From: an uncultured Muribaculaceae bacterium
GTDB taxonomy: Bacteria > Bacteroidota > Bacteroidia > Bacteroidales > Muribaculaceae
Reading direction: 5' to 3'
Length of the DNA: 52,880 nucleotides
Assembly: GCA_910587075.1 (NCBI GenBank)
Contig: CAJUKE010000022.1
Location: 1-52,880, forward strand
The notes beneath the pieces were generated by a model that made no database searches, was not told the origin of the DNA, and saw only the letters and a program-made list of their open reading frames with translations. Made by a program: the position numbers and the translations under genes. This document shows positions 32,683 through 40,278 of this stretch, piece by piece. Every line of letters starts with the position of its first letter. Position 1 is the stretch's first letter.

Positions 32683-34161
32683 TTACGCCTTTTCGAGGAT
32701 GGCCTTCCAGCGGGCGTAGGCTTCGAGGTAGGGGGCGCGGTCCTTTGGGGGCTCGATCACGGCGAGCTGGCGCAGCGAGGCGAAGGCTTCCTTGGGGGAG
32801 GCGTAGATGCCGGCCCCGATACCGGCGCCGCGGGCGGCTCCGGCGGCACCGTCGGTGTCGAACAGGTGGATGGCGGCTCCCGACACCCCGGCGAGGGTCT
32901 CGCGGAAGATGGGCGAGAGGAACATATTGGCGTTGCCGGCGTGGATTTTGTCAATCTTCATACCGATGCTCTCCATGATCTCCATACCGTACATAAAGGA
33001 GAACACGATACCCTCCTGGGCGGCGCGGAGCAGGTGGCGGCGGTCATGGATGTTGAAGTTTACGCCGTGGATCGAGCATCCGGCCTCGCGGTTCTCAAGC
33101 ACGCGCTCGGCGCCGTTGCCGAAGGGGAGGATCGACACCCCGGCGCTTCCGGCGGGGGCCTCGGCGGCAAGGGCGTTCATCTCGTCGTAGGAGCAGCCGG
33201 TGGGGGCCACGTTGCGCTTCATCCAGGAATTGAGGATGCCGGTGCCGTTGATGCACGTCATCACGCCTATGCGGGGCGCGGCCTTGGTATGGTTCACGTG
33301 GGCGAAGTTGTTTACGCGGCTCAGGGGGTCGTAGTCAACGGTGCCGTTGATGCCGTACACCACGCCGGAGGTTCCGGCGGTCGAGGCTATCTCGCCCGGC
33401 TCGAACACGTTGAGCGAAAGGGCGTTGTTGGGCTGGTCGCCGGCGCGGTAGGTCACCGGGGTACCCTCCTTGAGGCCCAGCTCGGCGGCTGCCTCGGCGG
33501 TGAGGCCACCCTGGTCGCCGAAAGTGGGGAGCACTTCGGGGAGAATATCCATCGGGAAGCCGAAATAGTCCATCAGGAGCTTCGAGGGGGCGTCGGCCTG
33601 GAAATCCCAAAGCATGTATTCCGAGAGGCCCTCGGGGTTGGTGACGCAGCGGCCCGTCATGCGCCAGGCGGCGTAGTCTCCGGGGAGCATCACCTTCCAT
33701 ACGCGGTCGAAGAGCTCGGGCTCGTTCTCCTTTACCCAGGCGAGCTTGGTCGCGGTGAAGTTGCCGGGCTTGTTGAGGATGCCGGGCATTATCTTATCGG
33801 CCCCGAGCTCGGCCACGGCTCGGTCGCCGTAGGGCACGCCGCGGGAGTCGCACCATATTATACTGTCGCGGAGCACGCGCCCCTCCTTGTCGACCAGCAC
33901 CACCCCGTGCATCTGGTAGGAGATGCCGATGGCCTTGATGTCGGCGGGGTCGACCTTCGATATGGCAAGCACCGAGCGGGTGGCTTCCTTGACGCGGGTC
34001 CACCAGTCGGCGGGGTCCTGCTCGGCCCATCCGGGACGGAGCGATTTGATGGGGGCCTCCTGGCGGGGGTAGAAATCAGAGGCGACGATCTCGCCGGTGG
34101 CGGCGTCGACGACGCAGGCCTTCACCGAGGAGGTGCCGATATCATAGCCTAATAAGTACAT
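32683..34161 (-). CDS. xylB: Xylulokinase
   Basis: This 492-aa FGGY-family kinase phosphorylates xylulose to xylulose 5-phosphate for the pentose phosphate pathway. GYDIGTSSVKA at the N-terminus is the phosphate-1 loop, ISYQMHGVVLVD holds the substrate-binding MHG, and STAGTSGVVYG the second ATP-binding motif. It is first in the minus-strand xylB-xylA-symporter unit and has a good promoter about 100 nt upstream. It is divergent from the GH28-GH105 gene. Confidence 0.95.
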   Translation of the reverse strand: MYLLGYDIGTSSVKACVVDAATGEIVASDFYPRQEAPIKSLRPGWAEQDPADWWTRVKEATRSVLAISKVDPADIKAIGISYQMHGVVLVDKEGRVLRDSIIWCDSRGVPYGDRAVAELGADKIMPGILNKPGNFTATKLAWVKENEPELFDRVWKVMLPGDYAAWRMTGRCVTNPEGLSEYMLWDFQADAPSKLLMDYFGFPMDILPEVLPTFGDQGGLTAEAAAELGLKEGTPVTYRAGDQPNNALSLNVFEPGEIASTAGTSGVVYGINGTVDYDPLSRVNNFAHVNHTKAAPRIGVMTCINGTGILNSWMKRNVAPTGCSYDEMNALAAEAPAGSAGVSILPFGNGAERVLENREAGCSIHGVNFNIHDRRHLLRAAQEGIVFSFMYGMEIMESIGMKIDKIHAGNANMFLSPIFRETLAGVSGAAIHLFDTDGAAGAARGAGIGAGIYASPKEAFASLRQLAVIEPPKDRAPYLEAYARWKAILEKA

Positions 34162-34261
34162 GGGGCGTGAATAGTTTTATGTTGGTTTCGATTTAAGCTG
34201 TTCGCGGCCTCCGCTATGGAGGGCGGGGGCGTTTTTTGGTCGTTTGTGACCTAAAAGCGCG

Positions 34262-34291
34262 CAAATTTAACAATCCGTGTTAAACGGCAAA
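34262..34291 (-). promoter_or_regulatory. Promoter of the xylBA-symporter unit
   Basis: Minus-strand TTTG (34291-34288), 18 nt, then a perfect TAAATTTG (34269-34262). The leader would be about 95 nt. The 388-nt divergent gap to 34549 also holds the GH28-GH105 promoter. No operator palindrome is obvious to me. Confidence 0.6.
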
Positions 34292-34494
34292 GAAAAATTT
34301 CATCGCAATTGCCTTTTAAGAGGCCGCTTCAACAACATTTCCCCCTCTTTCCACCAATTCGCACCCCTTCTGAGGCCGGGTCGGGGAGCCGCCGCGGGGG
34401 GTGATTTCCACCCCTCGCCGCCCCCGGATCAGAGGGCAGACGCCCTTGGCGCATATTCCGCTAATTCTTCCACTGAAAAGAACCCTCCATTTAC

Positions 34495-34502
34495 TAATTT
34501 TG
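34495..34502 (+). promoter_or_regulatory. -7 box of the GH28-GH105 gene
   Basis: TAATTTTG fits TAnnTTTG, with a weak ACTG at 34472-34475 in the -33 position. The leader would be about 45 nt. Confidence 0.45.
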
Positions 34503-34549
34503 ACCATACCGAATCTCTGTCGAATCAATTATAACCATAAAACATATCC

Positions 34550-37135
34550 ATGAAAAAGTATTCCCTGATTCTTTTGAGCCTGCTGATGCCAGCCCTGGCG
34601 GCAGCGAGCGCCTGGGACACGGAGTATCGCGCCATCGAGGCCAAAATCGTCGAGCCACAGTTCGCCGACCGAGCCTTCGACATTACCAAATACGGCGCTT
34701 CCACCCAGGCTACAGCCGCCCAGAACCAGAAGGCGATCACCGCGGCCATCGCCGCATGCGCCAAAGCCGGCGGAGGCCGGGTTGTGGTGCCCGCCGGTAC
34801 CTACACAACCGGTGCCATACGCCTTGAAAGCGGCGTGAACCTCGTGGTCGAGAAGGACGCCACCCTCCTCTTCGCCTTCGAGCCCGAACTCTACCCGCTG
34901 GTGCCAACTCGCTGGGAAGGGCTCGACTGCACCAACCTCTCCCCCTGCATCTACGCCTACAAGGCCAAGAACGTGGGCCTCACCGGCGAGGGTACCGTCG
35001 ACGGCGGTGCCACCAACGACACCTGGTGGAAATGGTCGGGCAAGAAACATTACGGCTGGAAAGAGGGTGAACCCCGCCAGCAGGACGACCACGCCCGCCC
35101 GCGCCTGCTCCGCATGGCCGAGGACGGGGTGCCCGCCGAGGAACGAGTGTTCACCGCCAAGGACCTCCTCCGCCCTCAGCTCGTTAACTTCAATCAGTGC
35201 GAGGGGGTGCTCGTAGAGAACCTCACCCTGCTCCGCTCACCCTTCTGGGTGATCCACCCGCTGCTGTCGAAAAACGTGATCGTGCGCGGCGTGCACGTCA
35301 GCAATGACGGCCCCAACGGCGACGGCTGCGACCCCGAGAGCTGCGACGGTGTGCTCATCGAAAACTGCTTCTTCAACACAGGCGACGACTGCATCGCCGT
35401 CAAGAGCGGACGTAACAACGACGGCCGACTCTGGGGCCTCCCCTCGGAGAACATCATAATCCGCGGCTGCAAAATGGAGAACGGCCACGGCGGCATCGTC
35501 ATCGGCTCGGAAATCTCCGGCGGCTGTCGCAACCTCTTCGCCGAGAACAACGATATGGACTCCCCCAACCTCGACCGCGTGTTCCGCCTGAAGACCAACT
35601 CGTGCCGCGGCGGCGTGATCGAGAAAATCTATGGCCGCGACATCCGCGTGGGCCAGTGCAAGGAGTCGGTGCTCAAAATCAACCTCGACTACGAGCCCAA
35701 GGAGATTTGCTGCCGCGGCTACCTCCCGGTGGTGCGCGACATCTACCTGGAGAACATCACCTGCGACAAGAGTAAGTACGGCGTGATGATCGTGGCCCTC
35801 GACTCCGTTGCCAACGTGTACAACATCAACGTCAAGAACTGCCACTTCAACGGCGTGCAGGCCGGCAACTACCTCAAGGGGCAGGCCCGCGACCTCCACT
35901 ACGACCAGCTCTTCATCAACGGCTCACTCGCCCTCAACGAGAAGCCCCACAAGACCTTCTCCGAATGGATGACCCACTCGGAAATTGCCCGCGTGCCGCA
36001 GAGCTACCTCCTCGACTTCTCCAAGAAGCCGAAATGGAGCTATGTGATGGGCATCGAGCTGGAAGCCATGCTCGACACATACCTTAAATATGGCAACGAC
36101 GCGATCCGCGACTACTGCCTCAACTACACCGACACGATGATCCACCCCGACGGGTCGATCCGCGGATACAACATCGCCGACTACAACCTCGACAACGTGC
36201 GCACGGGCCACTTCGTCACCCGCCTCCACGAGCACTTCCCCCAGGAAAAGAACTTCGCCGCGATGAAAACCCTCATGAAGCAGCTCGAAAAGCAGCCGCG
36301 CACCAACGAGGGCGTATACTGGCACAAGGCCATCTACGCCTACCAGGTATGGCTCGACGGCATCTTCATGGGCCTCCCCTACCGGGTGCTCACCGCGCCC
36401 CAGTTCCACAAGGGCAAGAAGCTCACCAAAATCTACGACGACGCCGTCGACCAGCTCAAGAAAACCTACGAACGCACCTTCGACCCCGCGACCGAACTCA
36501 ACCGCCACGCCTGGGACGAGAACCGCGATATGTTCTGGAGCGACAACACCACCGGGCTCTCGCAGCACTGCTGGGGCCGCGCCCAGGGCTGGTACACCAT
36601 GGCCCTCGTCGAGATTCTCGACGCCCTCCCCGCCGACTACAAGCGCCGCGGCGAGGTGGAGGAACTCCTCGACAAGAGCCTCTCGGCAGTGGTTAAGTGG
36701 CAGGACAAGAAAACCGGCCTTTGGTACCAGGTGATGGACTCCCCCGAGCGCGAAGGCAACTACCTCGAATCGACCTGCTCCTCGATGTTCGCCTACTCGA
36801 TGCTCAAGGCCGCCCGCCTCGGCTACGCCGATAAGAAATACCTCGAACCGGGCAAGAAAGCCTATATGGGCATCGTCAACAACTTCCTCCGCGTCAACCC
36901 CGACGCGACCCTGTCGCTGACGAACTGCTGCGCCGTGGCCGGCCTCGGCCCGGGCCTCTCCCCCTCCGTGCAGAAAGCAGCGCCCAAAGTCAAGGAGAAC
37001 ACCCGCCGCGACGGCTCCTACGCCTACTACCTCTCCGAGCCCGTGCGCGACAACGACGCCAAGGGCGTAGGCCCCTTCATCTGGGCCTCCCTCGAAATGG
37101 AGCACCTCGGCCTCACCACCGACATCCTCCCCTGA
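34550..37135 (+). CDS. Polygalacturonase-unsaturated uronyl hydrolase fusion (GH28-GH105)
   Basis: This exported 861-aa two-domain enzyme has a signal peptide (residues 1 to about 20, ALAAASA). The GH28 beta-helix spans about 40-450 and shows NGDGCD (about 256), GDDCIAVKSG (about 278), GHGGIVIGSE (about 312) and RLKTN (about 346), which together carry the GH28 catalytic residues. The GH105 alpha/alpha barrel spans about 470-861, with HAWDE (about 653) and WGRAQGWY (about 675). GH28 hydrolyses galacturonan, and GH105 removes the 4,5-unsaturated uronate left by lyases. Having both in one exported chain puts release of the Kdu pathway substrate outside the cytoplasm. It is transcribed alone. Confidence 0.92.
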   Translation: MKKYSLILLSLLMPALAAASAWDTEYRAIEAKIVEPQFADRAFDITKYGASTQATAAQNQKAITAAIAACAKAGGGRVVVPAGTYTTGAIRLESGVNLVVEKDATLLFAFEPELYPLVPTRWEGLDCTNLSPCIYAYKAKNVGLTGEGTVDGGATNDTWWKWSGKKHYGWKEGEPRQQDDHARPRLLRMAEDGVPAEERVFTAKDLLRPQLVNFNQCEGVLVENLTLLRSPFWVIHPLLSKNVIVRGVHVSNDGPNGDGCDPESCDGVLIENCFFNTGDDCIAVKSGRNNDGRLWGLPSENIIIRGCKMENGHGGIVIGSEISGGCRNLFAENNDMDSPNLDRVFRLKTNSCRGGVIEKIYGRDIRVGQCKESVLKINLDYEPKEICCRGYLPVVRDIYLENITCDKSKYGVMIVALDSVANVYNINVKNCHFNGVQAGNYLKGQARDLHYDQLFINGSLALNEKPHKTFSEWMTHSEIARVPQSYLLDFSKKPKWSYVMGIELEAMLDTYLKYGNDAIRDYCLNYTDTMIHPDGSIRGYNIADYNLDNVRTGHFVTRLHEHFPQEKNFAAMKTLMKQLEKQPRTNEGVYWHKAIYAYQVWLDGIFMGLPYRVLTAPQFHKGKKLTKIYDDAVDQLKKTYERTFDPATELNRHAWDENRDMFWSDNTTGLSQHCWGRAQGWYTMALVEILDALPADYKRRGEVEELLDKSLSAVVKWQDKKTGLWYQVMDSPEREGNYLESTCSSMFAYSMLKAARLGYADKKYLEPGKKAYMGIVNNFLRVNPDATLSLTNCCAVAGLGPGLSPSVQKAAPKVKENTRRDGSYAYYLSEPVRDNDAKGVGPFIWASLEMEHLGLTTDILP

Positions 37136-37260
37136 TTCCCCGCCAACGCCAACCCCATAAGGTCACCCCTCTAAGCGCAACCCACAGGGTAACCCATCTA
37201 AGGTCACCCACAGGTCAGCGCCCCGCCCCATGCCACACAAGGCCGAAGGTCGGAGACCAC

Positions 37261-37313
37261 AACAAAACCTCACCAACAGACGGCTTTGCCGCCAATGGTG
37301 AGGTTTCTTTGTT
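37261..37313 (+). terminator. Cruciform hairpin after the GH28-GH105 gene
   Basis: AAACCTCACCA (37265-37275) pairs with 37296-37306, outer AACAAA pairs with TTTGTT (37308-37313), and the loop holds a GGC/GCC mini-stem. It lies about 130 nt after the stop, is T-rich on the 3' side, and is probably a bidirectional terminator. The 837-nt gap to 37972 is otherwise filled by the repeat modules listed separately. Confidence 0.55.
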
Positions 37314-37342
37314 GGTACAGCCATAAAGCCCGGAGGACCCAT

Positions 37343-37460
37343 TACGAAGGTCGGAGACCTTCAACATTGGAAGCCCCATCATAAGCCGCGTCAGCGGCGG
37401 TTGATGGGGTTTCCGTGTTGGTGGTGTCAATCAAGGTCGGAGACCTTGCACAGGTGTATG
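37343..37460 (+). repeat. Palindromic repeat module (AAGGTCGGAGACCTT type)
   Basis: AAGGTCGGAGACCTT, then CAACATTGGAAG, then a hairpin CCCCATCA...TGATGGGG, then a second AAGGTCGGAGACCTTGCACA. The same module occurs at about 37797-37863 and 40074-40133, and inverted at 52713-52776. The hairpin plus TTT could terminate transcription. Confidence 0.7.
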
Positions 37461-37520
37461 TTTTGGGTATGTCCTTGTTCTCGCAGCCTATCAGGAGAGG
37501 ATGTCAGTGAAGGTGACGGT

Positions 37521-37932
37521 GTAGGGACGCTTTTCAAAGCGTCCGCGCCCGGATGGCATCACCCCACCGATGCACCGATGGCACATCCCGGATGGCTTCA
37601 CACCCCGGATGGCGCATCCCGGATGGTTTCACATAATTTCCACTGGATCGGCACAGCATAACGGCAACTTTTACGTGGACGCTTTGAAAAGTGTCCCTAC
37701 TGCCCGTTTCACCGTCTGACAACCAAGGTCGGAGACCTACGATGAAACCCCGTCATTTCGAAGGTCGGAGACATTCCACAATGCCCAAACCGCTACGAAG
37801 GTCGAAGACCTTCAACATTGAAAGCCCCATCATAAGCCGCGCCAGCGGCGGTTGATGGGGTTTCTGCATAAGGTATATATAGCAAGGTCGGAGATCTTGC
37901 ACAGCATACGCCCGTGCGAGGTCTCCGACCTT
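37521..37932 (+). repeat. 412-nt composite repeat, copy B
   Basis: A 180-nt MITE-like element (37521-37700) has 24-nt terminal inverted repeats with one mismatch. Its core contains several CCCGGATGG units. It is followed by the GAAGGTCGGAGACC modules and a terminal hairpin (stem about 19 bp, ending 37932). It aligns along its whole length with 39791-40202, roughly nine positions in ten matching by eye, in the same orientation. Confidence 0.8.
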
Positions 37933-37972
37933 CAAGCTAACTTTGAATACGTGTGGGTTGGCCCCCGGCTAC

Positions 37973-38371
37973 CTATCGTTTCGCGTAGGCCACACTTGAT
38001 CCGTCGAGGCGGAGGGTCTTGCCGTCGATGGTGAGGATACGCCCCTGCATCGGCACATAGACTTTGTTGCCGCTGACGGAGTAGGTATACGTCTCCCCTC
38101 CACCCTGCTGCGCATAATAGCCGGAAAGCCCTTTGAGCTGCTCGGAGTAGGTCCAGCGGTGCTGACCCGAAATATAGTTGTAGTAGACGAGGGTGTTTTT
38201 GTTTTGGAAGTAGTAGCCCATACCCGTATAGTCGCTGCTCCCCTTCGGAGGGAGGTCGGCCACATACCAGCCGCTGAGAGCCGAAGCCTTGTCGTCATCG
38301 TCGTCATCCCCGCATGACACCATTGTGAACATGGCGGAGAAGATAAGCATAAGCGCGAATATCCGTTTCAT
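37973..38371 (-). CDS. Small acidic-tagged lipoprotein, unknown function
   Basis: A 132-aa lipoprotein with lipobox MVSC followed at once by GDDDDDD. An acidic run after the lipidated Cys resembles the surface-export signal described for Bacteroidetes lipoproteins. The remaining ~100 residues are Tyr- and Gly-rich and look like a small beta-barrel or sandwich (GYYFQNKNTLVYYNY, TYSVSGNKVYVPMQGRILTIDGKTLRL). I recognise no family. It lies 11 nt downstream of a second lipoprotein gene, and the pair sits between two 412-nt repeats in a stretch more AT-rich than its surroundings. Confidence 0.75.
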   Translation of the reverse strand: MKRIFALMLIFSAMFTMVSCGDDDDDDKASALSGWYVADLPPKGSSDYTGMGYYFQNKNTLVYYNYISGQHRWTYSEQLKGLSGYYAQQGGGETYTYSVSGNKVYVPMQGRILTIDGKTLRLDGSSVAYAKR

Positions 38372-38382
38372 AGTATGCGATG

Positions 38383-39183
38383 TTATTGATTTTCTGATTT
38401 AGGTGTAACGTAATCGACCGGAGTGGTAGCCGTCGTGCTCCTCTCGTAATGGATATGGTAGTTGGTGTAGCCGAGATCCTGATACATTTTGAGGTCGGCA
38501 CCCCCAAGCTCGTGCACGTTCAACTCCTGGTAGGCGTCGAAAGAATCCTCAGTGAGATTAGTGATTTTCCAACGCTGGTAGACCTTGCTACCCTTCTTGG
38601 TCACAAAGGTTTTAGTATCGTTATACCAAATCCATGTGTAATTATCGCCAGAAAGGCGGCCGTTCTCTACATAAACTTGACCGAGGCCGCTACCGCATGA
38701 GCCAGTGCCCTTTGTGTCCAGCAAGGTGTACAATTTTTCGATATCCCTGCTGAACAAGTTTATGAAGAACATCTCCTTGCCGTTGTAGCGGAGTATGGTG
38801 ACGTAGCTGAACCACCAGCTGAACTTGTCACCGTTGGCGCGGACCGAGGTCTCAGAGTTTTTGAAAACCCATTTGCTACCGTTCCAGAAATATTTGTCTT
38901 CCTGCACCTTTTCGGCTTGCCAGAATCCGAGCAGCTCCTCTTCGGCGATGTCGCAGTCAGGCACGGATGGCACGATTGGCTCGTCAGGTTCCGAAGGTTG
39001 GGGCTCTTGAGGCTCGTCCGGGGTGTCAGGGGTAGCGGGCGTGTCGGGCTGCTCAGTCTTGTCTTTGACTTCCGGCTCATCGTCGTCGCCTCCGCAGGCG
39101 GGAGTCGTCACGCCCAACAGAAGTCCGAAAAGCAGCGCCGCGGCGAACTTCTTCGAGCCGTTTTTGAAATGTGAGAGAAACAT
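38383..39183 (-). CDS. Lipoprotein with Pro/Asp/Glu-rich linker, unknown function
   Basis: This 266-aa lipoprotein has lipobox TPAC followed by GGDDDE, a likely surface-export tag. A low-complexity linker rich in Pro, Asp, Glu and Thr spans about residues 36-80. A globular domain of about 180 residues begins EEELLGFWQAEKV, resembling lipocalin-like or DUF-type small beta-barrel lipoproteins of Bacteroidetes. No function can be assigned. It is first of a two-gene unit with the 132-aa lipoprotein. No good promoter was found upstream. Confidence 0.75.
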   Translation of the reverse strand: MFLSHFKNGSKKFAAALLFGLLLGVTTPACGGDDDEPEVKDKTEQPDTPATPDTPDEPQEPQPSEPDEPIVPSVPDCDIAEEELLGFWQAEKVQEDKYFWNGSKWVFKNSETSVRANGDKFSWWFSYVTILRYNGKEMFFINLFSRDIEKLYTLLDTKGTGSCGSGLGQVYVENGRLSGDNYTWIWYNDTKTFVTKKGSKVYQRWKITNLTEDSFDAYQELNVHELGGADLKMYQDLGYTNYHIHYERSTTATTPVDYVTPKSENQ

Positions 39184-39239
39184 AATGATTGGTGTGTGCC
39201 TCGGGTCCCTCTCGTCGGCAATATTTTGAAAGGTTTATA

Positions 39240-39415
39240 AACGAGAAAAGCGCGGGAGACTGTACCTGTCGCTCGTTCCACACCAGGAGGCTCTCGCATT
39301 GCCCATCATCGAGGAACGAGCAACGCAGAAGCCCACGCTTAATATATGCGTCAATCATATAGCGCCATCGCGCCGTGTCTGGAAAGATACGACGGAACAG
39401 GCGTGTTTGGAACAC
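39240..39415 (-). pseudogene. Possible decayed ORF fragment
   Basis: In one minus-strand frame this stretch reads like natural protein (ARWRYMIDAYIKRGLLRC, then SFLDDGQCESLLVWNERQVQ). The frame then runs antisense-out-of-phase into the lipoprotein gene. An upstream piece in another frame (about 39420-39540) also looks protein-like, which suggests a frameshifted remnant. The family is not recognised. The 1095-nt gap 39184-40278 holds this, about 250 nt without recognisable content (39540-39790), and repeat copy C. Confidence 0.2.
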
Positions 39416-39790
39416 ACATATCCACGGGCATCTACCGTTGCTTCACCCTTGACGATGATGTGAGGCTTCGGGGTCTTTCCGGCTTTGAACCGTCTCCCCT
39501 TGGCGCTCTTAAGAATTTGCGAGATTCCCTGATGTCAAGAATCAAGCGTCGAGTAAACGCTTTTCATTATGTCTTGCAGACCCCGCCCGCCGGAAGCGTC
39601 TCCAAAATGAAGATGCCGCCAATCCCCCCTTGCGGGGCTTCTGCGTGCTTGATCCACATCGCAAAGTTCGCTTATTTCCGCAAAACTCGCAATAGTCCGC
39701 CCGAAAAAAAACGAAAAATCCCACTCATCACCTCGCCAAAAATCGGATATCTCGCACAACGCCAGCAATGCCACGAAGGCTGGTTACGGG

Positions 39791-40202
39791 GTAGGGACGC
39801 TTTTCAAAGCGTCCGCGCCCGGATGGCATCATCCCACCGATGCACCGATGGCACATCCCGGATGGCATCACCCCGCCGATGGCGCATCCCGGATGGTTCC
39901 ACATAATTTCCCCCTGATTGGCGCCGCGTAACGGCAACTTTTATGTGGACGCTTTGAAAAGCGTCCCTACTGCCCGTTTCACCGTCAGACAACCGAAGGT
40001 CGGAGACCTACGATGAAACCCCGTCATTTCGAAAGTCGGAGACCTTCCACAATGCCCAAACCGCTACGAAGGTCGAAGACCTTCAACATTGAAAGCCCCA
40101 TCATAAGCCGCGCCAGCGGCGGTTGATGGGGTTCTGTATGAGGCGGACAAAGCAAGGTCGGAGACCTTGCACAACATAGACCTGTGCAAGGTCTCCGACC
40201 TT
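39791..40202 (+). repeat. 412-nt composite repeat, copy C
   Basis: This is the same length and order as copy B. A 180-nt element (39791-39970) has perfect 24-nt terminal inverted repeats, followed by the GGTCGGAGACC modules and the CCCCATCA/TGATGGGG hairpin. A final hairpin with a perfect 20-bp stem (40154-40173 with 40183-40202) and 9-nt loop closes it. With copy B it brackets the two lipoprotein genes as a direct repeat. Confidence 0.8.
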
Positions 40203-40231
40203 AATCGTAATCTTTATTTCGTTGGCTCCCG

Positions 40232-40266
40232 CCCGCGGGATTGGGGGATGGCCGACATCCCGCGGG
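40232..40266 (-). terminator. Hairpin after the CE8-PL1 gene
   Basis: CCCGCGGGAT (40232-40241) pairs with ATCCCGCGGG (40257-40266) across a 15-nt loop, 13 nt beyond the stop codon. No strong T-run on the minus strand. Confidence 0.4.
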
Positions 40267-40278
40267 TCGGGGAATGGC

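Noticed and set aside
37230..37932. CRISPR-like appearance of repeated GGTCGGAGACC units
   Set aside because: Spacing is irregular, the intervening sequence is itself repeated, units differ in length, and no cas gene is present.
39346..39906. A plus-strand open frame of about 186 codons
   Set aside because: It runs into the MITE-like repeat, has no promoter or recognisable motif, and its end is just translated repeat sequence.
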